64,000 bases of DNA, from the NCBI GenBank assembly GCA_008694505.1, contig VZDJ01000034.1, positions 6,189,210-6,253,209 of the forward strand, given 5' to 3'. Positions 38,701 through 49,404 of this stretch are shown here, piece by piece. Each line of letters starts with the position of its first letter. Positions within the stretch are counted from its first letter, which is position 1. The position numbers and the translations under genes are program-made. Origin of the DNA: Cyanoderma ruficeps (taxonomy: Eukaryota > Chordata > Aves > Passeriformes > Timaliidae). Below the pieces are notes generated by a model. It was not told the origin of the DNA. It did no database searches and was given only the letters and a program-made list of their open reading frames with translations.

Positions 38701-41700
38701 AGGAAGGTGAGAATTGGAGGCACCGTCGTCTGCTCCCCTGGAACCTTGATCACGCATTTTTTTCAGTTGTGGAGCCAGGGACCCGTCCTAGTTCTGCTGT
38801 GGTGGGCATCTCTGACACTAGATTGCTACATTCCTTTGGAGTGATTGAGTTCAAACAGTATTAATTTTACAGCACAGCCCCAGTGATCCCAAAGCTTCTT
38901 CCTGTAAGAAGGGAGAAGCAAGTTGTGGAAATCGGGTACTGTCGTGGAAAGTTGTAGCAAGCTGATTGTCTTTCCTAAGCTTTGACCTTCTGTCTGGCAT
39001 CTCTCTTAGGTCCTGTGGGATGGGTTTGGTGACCTTGTCCTGCTCCCGGGAGGGGAGCAGCTCCCTCCCCTCCGGCGTGAGACGCAGCTCTCCAGTTAGT
39101 CCCCGGCTCACCCTCGGGGGTCCCGGCGTTCAGCGCTGCCGTTCTGTGTAAACAGAACTTCAAATAATTCGCTGCCAGTTGGATTGCAGGCGAAATCCCC
39201 CCGCACCCCCACCCTGCTCATCTCGCTGCAATTCCTTCTTTGGTGGTTCTGGGGATTACACGGAGCTTGCGACTTCAGCTTAGGCAGAACTACAGAAAGG
39301 GGATTTTTAGAGTTTATTTTCCCTCCGAAAGTGAGCTGATATCTCTTCAATGAAATTTAAAATGTTTGAACTCTAGAAAAAAGGTTCATGCTGCTCACTG
39401 GTTAAATTTATTATGGCTGCATTACCAGTTTAATACATTTAGTTTGCTCTTCTGCTCATATTTCTTATGTTTTTCCAGCATTTATCACTTCACTGTAACA
39501 GTTTTTATTGTTACCTGATGTTATGAAGTCTCATTTGAAGGTGTGTTTCTGAAATAAAAAAAATACACATCTAGCACATTTTCTCTGCAAAAGAAATAGT
39601 TATTGTACATTTATTTTAATGTACATGTAAAAGTTTCTGCTTCTTTTTAGATTTATGCATGTAAGTTTAGCTTGAATATTATTCCTCTAAAAAAGACAGG
39701 AATTTTGTCAAGATGTCCACTGTGTTCTCAATCGAATTATAAAAAACTGAAGATGACAGATAATTCACTTTGAAAGGTGACTACTACACAGATGATGTTG
39801 CTACTTTTCATAAGGGTTTTTACTCCATATATCAATGTGTTTTAAGAGAGACTTGGGTCAATAATACCATGCTTTAGAATTCCCTAAATACATATTTACA
39901 CAATAGACCTTAAAATATATTAGTCTATCATGTCAACTCCTATACACTTCTATCTGGGATGTTTTATGTCCTTAACATATGACACAATAAAACTTTATTT
40001 TATATAGCATTTTTAATACAAATTGTATCTCAAAATGTGTTATGGGGTTAAACGAAACTTTCACAAGGTTAAACTTTAAAAAAAGCTGAGGGGTGCAGGA
40101 AAATTAAGGGCTTTGCATGGGATAGATGTATTTAATTGAACGAAGGGAATCTGAGTGGGGAATACACCGAGCTGAGAGCCTGTGATTGGAGCTGCAGAGC
40201 AGGATCCCTGGAAGTGGTGAGGTTATGTGAGGAAAGGCTTATTCTGTGTGAATGAAGGAGGTGGAAAGGTCACGCCTTCAGGAGCAGCTGGAGGAAGTGT
40301 GGAGTAGCTCCTGGAACAAAGAAGTTGAAAGCAGGGACCGTGTGGAGTCACTTCTTTGTAGTGGGAATAGCAGAAGAGATGAGGGGAAAGTGTGTTGAAA
40401 GGGAGGAAGGCAGCCGAGAGCGCGGTGTGCCAGCTGAGCTGCAGGGTGGGATGGATGGGAACGGGGTGGCAGAACACCGGGGATCTCAGCTGCTCCATCG
40501 CTGCTCGCTCCAGCCTGGCCCCGGCGCTCCGCAGGCACAACACACTGACAGCTCACATGGGTTTTTGCTGGCTTTTACAATTTTTTTTTTAAATTTTTTT
40601 TTTTTGGTCACCCTATTCATGTAAATTAAGTAAGGCTTTTTTGTATGTGATAATTATAGATAAATGTATTTAAAGTAGATCTGGATTTTGTAGTCCTCAG
40701 GAAAAAGAGGAAGAGCAATTTTTCCCCCCGTCCCTGTCATGTGTTCGTTTTAATGAGCAATTTTAAAAAATTGAAAATAAAAGAGGAAAATGAATAGGTG
40801 TTGAACCAGCCTGTGATATGTAAATGCCAACTAGTAATTACCTAAAACCTCAATTTTCTTTCTGTTTCATCTTGCAAAACATTTCATTTCCACTGAGTGA
40901 AAACACTTAATTTGGGGCTCTGACGGCGGGAGCGGGGCGGCGGCAGCGCCGCCAGGGGGCGCGCGGGGTCCGTGAGGGAGCCGTGAGGGGGCCCGGGGGC
41001 CGTGAGGGAGCCCCGGGGGCCGCGGGGCCTCGCCCGCCCGGGGTTGGCTTGGAAAGACCTCCGGGACCGCGGAGTGCAGCCTGTGACCTAGCACTGCCCT
41101 GTCAGCCAGACCCGAGCACTGAGTGCCGCGTCCGGGCTTTCCCTGAGCGCCTTCAGGTGCCGGAACTCCACCGCCTCCCCGGGCAGCCCTTTCCAATGTC
41201 GAATCACTCTGTGAAAAAATTCTTCCTGGTGTCCAATCTGAACCACCCTAGGTGCAGCTTAAGACTATGTCGTCTTGTGCTGTTGCTTATTTTCTGGGAG
41301 AAGAGCCCAAATCCCACCTGGCTACAACCTTCTGACTGAGAGTTGTAGAGAGCAAAAAGGTCCCCCCTGAACCTCAACTTCGTTTTCCAGGCTGAGTGGG
41401 ACCCATGACAGGTCCTCCATGGTCGGGACCAGTTTCCTCACCCTTCCTGTGGGTGCCTCAGTTGTCACTCATAGTCCAAGTTCTGAGCACCTAGGATTTC
41501 CCCTTTTTGGTCTTATATTATCTTTTTCTTTTTTATTTTTTCTTTTTTTTCTTGGTGCCTTTTTGGTGTGTGTGTTTGTTTGCTGTTTTGGTTTTTTTTC
41601 TCTTTTTTTGGGCTGCTATTCTGTATTCTCTTAGTTCCAGGTTCTTCATCTCAGATATGTCTCAAAGTGTGTTTCTTACTCGCCTTTGTTCCCGTTAATC

Positions 41701-44700
41701 TTGCTTTTCTGCCTCCCATGAATCTCGCTTTCAATCGTATTTTTTCCCCCTCACTGTTTTACATGAGGGCATTGCCATTATTATTACAGCATTTTTAAAC
41801 TTTTCTCCGTCCAACTTTGAGATCTGCCGAACTTTGCAGGTTTCTAGGTTATCTCTCAACCGAAATAATTCCTGGGGTTCTGTATGTTTTGATTTAAATC
41901 TCAATGAAACCACAGGAGCTTTAAAGCGTTCCTCCTCCCCTGGCTGACCTGCCGTTAATTCCTTTACAAACGGCGAGTGTTTTGTGCGGAAGGCGGATTT
42001 CGCGGGGCTGCAGGGTGCGGATCACCGAGCTGGGACAAGGCTCGTCCCGGAGGAGGAGCGGTGCTGCGGCGTCCCAGGCGCAGCCGGGCGGGAGCGCGGC
42101 CGGGACGCGGGAGCGGTGCCTCCTTAGTGAGATATACGGCTTCATAATTAGCCCCTTGCATTTTTCCCGAGTGCTGGCATCAGCGTTCTATGATGTGTTT
42201 CCCTGATTAACAGCTGCTTTGCAACTATTTCCGTGTGCCACCGATAACCATATTTGTCAAGTTAGTCCTGGCAGGGCACTGATTTCTTACTAAAACACCG
42301 CATTTCTGTTTCAGGGGGTTTTCTTGTTCACTGTTGTGCCAGGCTTTTAAGTCAGCCCTTGTTAAAACGTAAGTTGGCTTCAGCCTGATGCTTGTTAACA
42401 GGATTCTGGGTATCTCCTTTAGAGTAGGAGTGCAGAAACCTTTCACAGACAATTTAATCTTCCGAGCCTTGCAAACATACAGCCGTACACTGAGGGGGTG
42501 TTGCTGTAGGCTAATATATTGATCAGTTCCATTTGCCCTATAGCTGTGGCCTTCTGCTCTGGCTGAAATAGGTTGAGTGTTTGTTGATACTGCCATATTA
42601 TTATTTTTTAATACACTGGAAAAAAATTAATTCCAACTTCTTTTACATACGTCATGTATATTGCCAGTGTTGATTGCTTCCGCACATGTAATGTAAACTG
42701 TCTGTGCATAGTTCATGGCCTGGGCCGCCTCTGCTTAATGAAAAGAAGTGCTGCTTTTAAACAGATACAGATCCACTCAGAAAGACAAAATACCATCCCT
42801 TGCAACGTATAATTCAGACCCAGCCTTTACATCACAGGTCATCTCAAAGTCTCAGTCTATCAACAAATGCTGTTTAGTAATAACCTACAGAGGGTTCCCA
42901 GTATTAGGAAATCTATTGGAGGCTGTGCTCCCGGTGGCTTTTGAGTCTGTTTTCCACGTGGAACTCTCTTACCGAATCCTGTATAACTTTTATTGGTGAA
43001 GATCTTTTACGTTCCTGTTATTTTTTTTTTTAAAGTTGGTAGAAAATAGGCATTTGCCACAGTATTTTAGATTTCATGGTTTATTTTTTTAATGCAAGCA
43101 ACTGATAACGTAGCTTAGATTGCTTTATTGGAAACCCTGCTGCTTTGGGCACAAAAGAAATAAGGCTGTCTTTATCTTCCCCATTAACACAAAAGGGAGG
43201 GAAATTAGGAATGAAGGACCTTGGCTGCTAAGTTATTGTCCAAGTGCTGTGCTTTGGCCCAGAATTTTACCAGCCCTCTGCTCTCCCAAACATCTGCAAT
43301 AACATTCCTGTCTTTATTTTATATCTTTGACATTGAAGCAGAATATTTGGCCGGAATTTATGTCATTTGTCCAGTTGCAAATATAATCTATGAGCAGTGA
43401 CACTGATCTCTTAATTGGAAAATCAAACTGTAGGACAAGACCTGCTGCAGGATTCCACCCATGTCGACCCAGTCAGAAAGATGTCTTTGTGGGTCCTGTC
43501 ACTGCAGGAGAAGTGGTGGTGGGAAAGCAAGTTTATAGGATGGACTGGCTTTTAAAAGCCAAATAGACTCTCTTTCTTTAGTACAAGTATGTACCTGATC
43601 GAATAGATAAAGCCAGTGTGCTCGACGGTGCATGCATGCTGGCAATCTAAGAATCAGCACAGTGATACAATGCTCATTATTTGGCAGTGTCCTAATAGCA
43701 TAAAAATTTGGAGAAGTGTTACAAATGCTACAGAAATAGTATGGAACAATGTTAGCAGCTGAATCAGAGTGCTATTTGCCACATGATTTTTTTGGCTGGA
43801 CACAGGACTGCAAGTCTTCTCATCTTCCTCCTCCTTTTTCTGTTGTTTAAATTATGAAGTGCAGTTGCTCTTGTTTGTGCAAAGAAAATGATCCATAGAA
43901 GGTAGGGAAATTCCTGTGTATGTTTGTTGAAAATATTGGCATCTTGACGTGGCCAAAATTGCTTCATAAGTTGCTCGTGTATACAAGATTAATTATAAAA
44001 ATGAAGACGTTTCGGCTCAGCCTATAGGAACAAATGTTCAGAGGTAAATGCAAACACAGTGTGAGAAACATGGGATTACCGGAGGGAGGAATACATGTCC
44101 AGGGTTCTTTTTATGGAGTTTATTGTTGCTTATAATTTCATTTTGTTTTAAGATTTAAAAGGCCGTGAATAATGGAGGAAGTAATGCAGGGGAGAGATAA
44201 AATAGAAGTTTATTTTGGACTGAAATTTACTACTGAAATGTTTACATTTTTTTAAGGCAAAAAATAAGCTTAAATAAAGGGCTAGAATCAATGAAATGTT
44301 TACATGGTTGTGATTGAACTAGCACAATGAAAAATACTGCGTATTTCTCACTGGTTTTGTAATACTTAAAAATTGGTAATTAAATATAAGAGCTTGCAGA
44401 ACTGCAAGTCTGCAGGCCGTTCGTGTCTATCTCACTAAATGTGGGAGGGAGTGTTAAGGAGTATCTGAAGACACAAACAAGTAATTATTGTTAGAAGGAG
44501 AGTGGCTTTGATATGTTCACATGTCTGTCGGTCTGCTCATTTGGGCATCTTTCTTATTCAGCATATTATCATAAGGTTATTAGTTTGGGTGCTTTATATT
44601 TCTGCATCTGGCACAGCAATATCAGCACAGTTTAAATCTGCGATTTGCCTGTCACCTGCATTTCAGCTGGAGACAGATCAAGTGCACATAAATGAAGCCA

Positions 44701-46656
44701 AAGTGTACTTTATGTGGGGTGTTTTGCTCTACTGTTTTGTGGTTCAAAATTACTGAATGTAACTTAAGGAAAAAAAACAGGAAAACAAGAAAATGAAAAG
44801 AATTAAAAATACCCCATTCATTTTATCCTCCCAACTTTGAAGTGTGCTGGGACTTTGTCAAATTCCCGTTAAAATAAATATGTCAATTTCATCTCTCTTC
44901 CAAATTCATTTATCATGCTTTTTTAAAAGGTGTTTTCTGCTTTACCTGATGTTTAAATTGGATTCGCTCGTTTATGCTGTTCTTTGCTGTATCCCCCATG
45001 TTTTTCTTAAATGAATTAGTAATGACAGCGTACTCCATCATACCCTCTCTACAGCCACTTTAAGGGAAGCCTGGTGATCTAAACCTTTTAACCTATTAAA
45101 GATGATTTTCCCCAATTGAATCAGACCCACCACAGGTGTAATAACTAATCATTTAAACTACACCTGCTATTATGTATTTTTAAGCCATTATGCATGTTGG
45201 ATAGATGATAATTCATGTTTATTGCATTGTCCAATGGATCCGTTTTGCCTACACTAGCCTGATTAATGTATTTAAAGAAATAAGAGATGCAATTTAAAAG
45301 AAAAAAACATTGATGGAATGCACTGAGGAGTACATTGAAAGTGCCATTAAACCCATCAGAACTTTGCTCTCTGACCAGAAATGCATATTCAAAGCCTTTG
45401 ATTCAAACACAAAGTGAAACTTAGTGATTTCAGGAGTGATGCTGTATTTTCCCTTCTTTTTCTGCTGTCAAAGTTTTGGAAACCTTCTTGGAACTGAATT
45501 CCAGAAACTGTATTTTAAGATAAACTCTTAAAGACCTGAATAACATGGGCTAGCATATTAGGATGGTTAATTTTAGCTCTAGAGAAGAGAAGTAACCTCT
45601 TCCACTAGTTCACGTGGATGTGCTGTTAGCACATTATTCCTCATGATGCCACAATCGGAACAGATGTTTTTGTATAAAAGTGGAGGGAATCACTGGTGCA
45701 GTAACATGTAATAACATGCATAACAGTATAGGGGAGTATGTGGAAAATGGAACTACCACATAAAGAAAAAATTCAAATACCTTTCACTGGCACTAAATGG
45801 AAATGTAAAAATCTAGTGCTGTTGTTGATACCATTGGGTATTATCTCAGACTTTACCCTTTGCTTGTGTAAGTGCTCTGTTTTAGGTGCTCTGTCACCTT
45901 AAAGAAGGATGTAGAAGTCAGTTTGTAGACAAAAGTCATCTGTGACTTTTGCTGGTGTGGAATATAAATGTAACTACTTGCCTACCCATTTGTGTCATTC
46001 AAAGTGACTTTTTTGATTGTTGTTATGTGATCCAAAACATGTGAAGTCGCTTCTTCTCTAGGCATGAGAAGCTGAGGTTTATTTATTGCTTTCAATAAAT
46101 TAGAATGATGGCAGAAAAGGCCCTAATCTCTCAGAATCTGCAGGGAGCTTTGAGTCAGATAGAAAGGAAGCATTCTGACATTAAGCCAACTGTTACAGAT
46201 CACGTGCATTGACTCAAGGTTGGCTTTAACTGTAGGAGCCGACTTAGGTAAGAGGATCACAATAGAAGTAACAGGAATACCTAATAATCTTAAAGGAATT
46301 TTTTGTACAGGTACAGCTGCTCCCCCAGTAATTAATATAAGAAACTTCTAGGTTGAAACCCTGTAACTGTGCTGTCTGTTTAGAGTTCAGCCACAAGCTC
46401 TGATACTTGTTGAACCATTTCTGAAAGTTGGTGTTGTCTCCAGACCATGTCCGTGTGATGGTTGTGTTGTCTTATCTTGCAGTACACAATGCCTAATATC
46501 ATAGGGATTTGACCATTCCTAACTTGGATCTTTTCTCTCTTCTTTTTCTCCAATCCTCCCACTCTCCTCAGATTGTGACAGCAGTGAAATTTTTACAGAA
46601 TCCACGGGTCCGCCAAAGTCCTCTTGCAACCAGAAGAGCATTCCTGAAGAAGAAAG
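14560..46656 (+). CDS. PEX14: Peroxisomal membrane protein PEX14 (peroxin-14), first three coding exons
   Basis: Docking factor of the peroxisomal import machinery: it receives cargo-loaded PEX5 at the peroxisome membrane together with PEX13 and forms part of the translocation pore. Visible exons: 14560-14595 ([12 protein letters not shown]), 18147-18194 ([16 protein letters not shown]), 46572-46656 ([10 protein letters not shown]...AFLKKK plus the first base of Gly57). Phases join. The third exon encodes most of the conserved N-terminal helical domain that binds PEX5 WxxxF motifs and PEX19. The two key aromatic residues fall at Phe35 and Phe52, exactly as in human, because the first 28 residues have the same length. 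The transmembrane and coiled-coil exons lie beyond 64000. The first two exons are variable and GC-rich; the third is nearly identical to human. Confidence 0.95.
14840..14942 (+). mobile_element. CR1 LINE 3' end fragment
   Basis: It contains the CR1 tail block GAGTTGGACTCGATGATCC, then GTGGGTGCCTTCCGACTCAG and ATATTCTGTGATTCCATGA, which is the degenerate terminal octamer repeat. It is 5' truncated, as most avian CR1 copies are, and in the same direction as PEX14. Confidence 0.85.
16189..16340. repeat. Minisatellite, about four units of 33-39 bp
   Basis: Repeated unit GGTCAGGAGGCTCCAGCCCA followed by GCTCCAGGGCAGGGCACT. Clear copies start at 16230, 16263 and 16302, with a divergent first copy from 16189. 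The second copy is about 6 bp shorter than the others. Confidence 0.85.
16486..16568 (+). mobile_element. CR1 LINE 3' end fragment
   Basis: Typical CR1 3' sequence: CCCATGGCAGGGGATTGGAA, then GATGATCTTTAAGGTCCCTT and CAACCCAAAGCACTCTGTGG. The copy may start further upstream in a GC-rich stretch at about 16420, but the edge is unclear. Confidence 0.85.
19578..19613. repeat. Perfect 18-bp tandem duplication
   Basis: TCACATTTGTTTAGGAGT is repeated twice head to tail with no mismatch, which suggests a recent replication slip. Confidence 0.9.
23243..23318. repeat. AT-rich low-complexity tract
   Basis: About 75 bases made almost only of A and T, built from TATTAAT, ATATAT and TTAATTAA pieces and partly self-complementary. 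Likely an AT microsatellite-like tract that could extrude a cruciform. Confidence 0.8.
25240..25400 (-). mobile_element. Old CR1 LINE relic, antisense
   Basis: On the + strand it reads as the reverse complement of a CR1 body: GCATCTGCACCCTTCAGATG, TTTGCAGACAGTTATCACAT, then a later TTTAATCTTTCCTCATAAGT. The order matches the CR1 pattern, with much divergence. Confidence 0.6.
26323..26376. repeat. Polypyrimidine tract with minus-strand G-quadruplex motif
   Basis: About 54 bases almost all C and T on the + strand. On the minus strand, 26356-26335 reads as GGG, 5 bases, GGGG, A, GGGG, A, GGGG, which meets the usual four-tract quadruplex rule. Confidence 0.75.
27237..27237. other. Ambiguous base (N) beside a C run
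   Basis: A single N precedes a run of C within PEX14 intron 2. It most likely marks an unresolved homopolymer in the assembly. Confidence 0.95.
27930..28125. repeat. Degenerate ~43-bp periodic array, five units
   Basis: A core like GCTGTNATATNGACTGTT recurs at 27930, 27976, 28019, 28060 and 28103, with spacings of 46, 43, 41 and 43 bases. Units 1 and 2 also share TTAAA-AGGGAAG after the core. It is too degenerate to be a young minisatellite. Confidence 0.6.
28438..28457. repeat. Perfect 20-bp palindrome next to a TG repeat
   Basis: TATGCACAATATTGTGCATA is fully self-complementary. It is followed within ten bases by a TGTGTGTGCGTGTGTGT run, a purine-pyrimidine alternating tract. Confidence 0.9.
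37725..37850 (+). mobile_element. Ancient amniote interspersed repeat relic
   Basis: The order TTATTATTATTTGTGTTGTA, then CCAGCACCAGGCACTGTGCA, then GGTCCCAAAGAGCTCTAAGT matches a widespread old amniote repeat (pattern: gcactgtacaaacac ... ccccaaagagcttacaatct). The family name (L3/CR1-like or SINE) cannot be settled by eye. Confidence 0.55.
40921..41040. promoter_or_regulatory. GC-rich CpG islet with CTCF-like motif
   Basis: A sudden CpG-dense block inside AT-rich intron. At 40948-40964 it reads GCCGCCAGGGGGCGCGC, close to the CTCF core CCASYAGRGGGCGC. It is followed by three copies of CGTGAGGG(A/G)GC (40971, 40982, 41001). It directly abuts a CR1 relic. Confidence 0.5.
41040..41425 (-). 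mobile_element. CR1 LINE fragment, antisense (about 385 bp)
   Basis: The + strand reads as the CR1 reverse complement: TTGGAAAGACCTC, GGAACTCCACCGCCTCCCCG, GGCAGCCCTTTCCAATGTCG, AAAAATTCTTCCTGGTGTCC, then CACCTGGCTACAACCTTCTG and GTTGTAGAGAGCAAAAAGGT. It is the longest transposon copy in the window. The terminal octamer repeat expected at its left (3') end is missing. Confidence 0.85.
41510..41615. repeat. T-rich low-complexity tract
   Basis: Mostly T runs broken by single C or G bases. It creates long hydrophobic open frames on the + strand that are not genes. Confidence 0.8.
41965..42125. promoter_or_regulatory. CpG-rich islet in PEX14 intron 2
   Basis: CpG-dense unique sequence (GCGGAAGGCGGATTTCGCGG onward) flanked on the right by AT-rich sequence with TAATTA and CCGATAACC. 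It does not look like a transposon. It could be an alternative promoter, an enhancer-linked CpG island or a GC-biased patch. Confidence 0.45.
44880..45320. promoter_or_regulatory. Candidate conserved enhancer
   Basis: Unique AT-rich sequence rich in homeobox-type TAAT and ATTA cores. It contains an exact inverted pair CAGGTGTA (45133-45140) and TACACCTG (45159-45166), 18 bases apart, that fits T-box or ZEB/SNAI binding. The lack of repeats and the motif density are what suggest an element; conservation has not been tested. Confidence 0.35.
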
Positions 46657-47001
46657 GTAGGAACTCTTTAGGTCGTGATCTCAGTGATAATGAGGGACCT
46701 TGAATTAGTGTGAAGTCAAAATGTATTGCTGTGGAATATTAGATGTTACGGACAGAGTAATTAGTCTGTCTCAGAAGAAGATCTGAGGTTTATAAGAAAC
46801 ATCAGTCTCTTTTCTTCCCAACTGATTAGTGCAATATTTGCACCAGATGTGGAATTGTAGAATACAAAAAACACATGGGAAATTTCTGGGTTAACTGTTA
46901 TCAGATCTCTACTGTGATGAGGACAGTTCAGAGTTGTGGACTAGCTGGTCAGTTCAAACCTTACTGACACTGGCTTTAGAATGGCCAATCTCTGGGTGAA
47001 A

Positions 47002-47088
47002 AGGTCAAATGTTTCCAAAGACAGCTAGAGAGAGGCAAAGAACCTGGTAAAAGTCAACAAGGTCAGGTTAAGGTCAAGCCTGGGGTCA
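47002..47088 (+). promoter_or_regulatory. Nuclear-receptor half-site cluster with DR5
   Basis: AGGTCA at 47002-47007, 47060-47065 and 47071-47076, and GGGTCA at 47083-47088. The second and third are separated by exactly five bases (GGTTA), the DR5 layout typical of RAR/RXR. AAGTCA at 47051-47056, three bases before the second site, gives a DR3-like pair. Confidence 0.5.
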
Positions 47089-47929
47089 ACCTGACTTTCA
47101 GGCTGAAATGGTAAACTACTGACTGAGTTTAGCCCTTTTCTATAGACGGGATGGAACAGATCCCGACAAAACCTATATCATCTTAGCGAGGTGCAGCATA
47201 CTTTGGTCATTGCCTACAGAAAATTTATTTTACTTTCTGACTTACAGTGGAACTATATTTTGTTCCTATTTTATTTCTAAAGTTTTTATTCCACAACTTG
47301 CAGTGCATTCTAGGTGATGTTCACTCCATATTTTGCTACAGTCCTGGGACAATATTGCTTACCACAAGACGTAAATAATGACAGTTTTAACTTGAAGTTA
47401 ATTATGTGCATTGTGGAGCCCTGTAAAGTGTTGAAATTATACTGAAAATACGAATTCCAAACTTCAGACGGGAGTGACCCACATATACACTGAAGTAATA
47501 ATTACTTCAAAGTACATTAAATTCTAGAGCTAAAAATCTTGAGCTTTGAAAAGTAGGGAAGCCTATGAAATAGGTATTTTTATGTTTGGAGTTATGAACT
47601 GCTTATTGAGATGCCTGGGACCTGAAGTCATGAGATGGAGAGTTCAAGTGTATGCATCACTTTGCTCATCTTGAATAGCAGGGGACCTGGAAGGGAATGG
47701 CAGCCTTGTGTTTTGGCAATGATGTCATGACAAGTAGTTCAGGGGCACATCATTTTGAGTGTGATCCTCTCACTGCTTGTCCTAGTGCCAGTGAAGAGGA
47801 CATTCCAATCACATAGGTATGTTGCTTGCCCTGCCCTGCCATCAGGATGACATTAAAATTTGGAGCCTGTTGGTCGCTGTGCGCCATGAGTTTTTCCTTG
47901 AAATATGTGGACCTACGGGGAGTAATTAA

Positions 47930-48150
47930 TCATAAAAGCTTGGGGATTTCAACTCTATCATCGAAGCAATGAAGCAAGGGAAAGCTGAGCCTAAAAGCTG
48001 TGCTGATTACCCGGGGTAACCTGATACAAAATCTATTGTTGCCGAGAGATCCTTAGCCCCCAGTATATCGTGCAATATTATAACTGCCTGATCTTCTTCT
48101 GTGCTGACAATGACCAGTTAGTCCTCATTTTCTCTCTCAACCCAGCTGGG
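47930..48150. promoter_or_regulatory. Candidate conserved non-coding block
   Basis: Unique sequence with AATTAATCATAAAA, the near-palindrome TTACCC-G-GGGTAA (48007-48019) and retained CpGs in an AT-rich setting. It looks like a vertebrate non-coding element, but this is judged only by texture. Confidence 0.25.
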
Positions 48151-49404
48151 TTAGAATTTCATTTGCAGAAGGTATTTAGAGCAATTTAGAGACAAATGTC
48201 TCTGGTGTTTGCTCTGCACTTCCCCACCGCAGGCTTCGCTGAACAGTTTTTTGTATCAGGAGCTCCATCTAATCTGTTTAATTTTAATAAATCCCTGACT
48301 GGGAGAAGAGGAAGGGTGGGGAGATGGAGGCACAGAGTAACTGTGGCCGGACTAATACTTGTTATGAATTACTTGGCTAATAATTACTAAAGAGCAGAAA
48401 TGGTTTGGTAGAACTGATTGTTTGTTCCTGTTTGTTAATTAGCCCTCCTTCCCTCTGTGCTAATTGTTTTTTTTCTAAACTTAACCATAGCAGATAGGAA
48501 GGCGTAGGGTCCATTAGCGCCTGTAACCCAGCAGTCACTGGAATTTTGTCCATATGGAGTATGGCCTGTGTTGGGTGCTGGCCTGGGACTGATGTGGTCT
48601 GGCAGATGGAGTCCATTCTTGAAATGTCATGGCTGGTTTAGCCCCAAGCAGGTGAGGGGCTGCAGGGTTTGGTAGGCTGCTCCCTCCATTCTCTGATGTA
48701 CTGTCCCTGTCATCACAGTAGTAATGTTTATCCCCAGCTGAGGCTGGCTGGTAGAGGTCCTCACTGCCAGTTGAAAAAGGTCCTGCAAGCCTGACGTGGT
48801 TTGAGAAATTTTGCTTCTGAGACTCACAGAGGTGGTTCTGCCTAGAATTACGTTTTCTTCTTTTTCTAAAGCATCTCCTTCCTCAAAAAGGCCAATCACG
48901 TTTTATTTCCTTTTAGTATAGGAACTGGATTTGGATTAGTACATTTCAGTGAGATGAGGAATGAAAGTTTCTGCAGGATTATCAGCTGGACTGGGTTTGG
49001 TGAAACAGTAGTTGTAGAGGCTGAAATCAGGCATTCCTGGTTCTGTGCAGTTCAGGGGGTGCTGAACTGCTCTCTCTGGCACATGGGGTGATATAGTGTT
49101 GATGACAGTTGGGAGAGTGAGGGTATCCTGGATTTGTAAAAGGGCTTTCAAAAGTCAGATGAGATTTCTCTGTTGTCTTAAGCACTTTTAAACTCCCATA
49201 TACAGAGGCATTAATGAGAAACATGAAGTTATTAGAATCATTTATCATTTTCTTTGAAGCTTACACTGGCATTTTGTGTAATTTATGACATTTCCTCCTT
49301 TTTATCATGAACTTCTTCAGATGAAGGGAAAAACAGCTGTTTCCCCTCAGAGTATCTGAAAGAAAAGAAAGGAAAAAAAGATGCTGTTTGTTTTTTGTCC
49401 AACT

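Larger units (their letters stand above)
18195..46571 (+). other. PEX14 intron 2 (28.4 kb)
   Basis: Donor GTAAGT after CCGCTG and acceptor CTCTCCTCAG before ATTGTGACAG. I find no other protein gene inside; the longest open frames on either strand (for example minus 31786-32256 and 33086-33544) show no domain. Content is mostly unique AT-rich DNA with scattered CR1 and amniote repeat relics, one single-base N at 27237, GC-rich islets at 40921-41040 and 41965-42125, and enhancer-like unique blocks such as 44880-45320. Sub-stretches not listed separately show nothing I can name. Confidence 0.85.

Noticed and set aside
41419..41798. Phe/Leu-rich frames resembling membrane proteins
   Set aside because: Produced by the T-rich low-complexity tract at 41510-41615.
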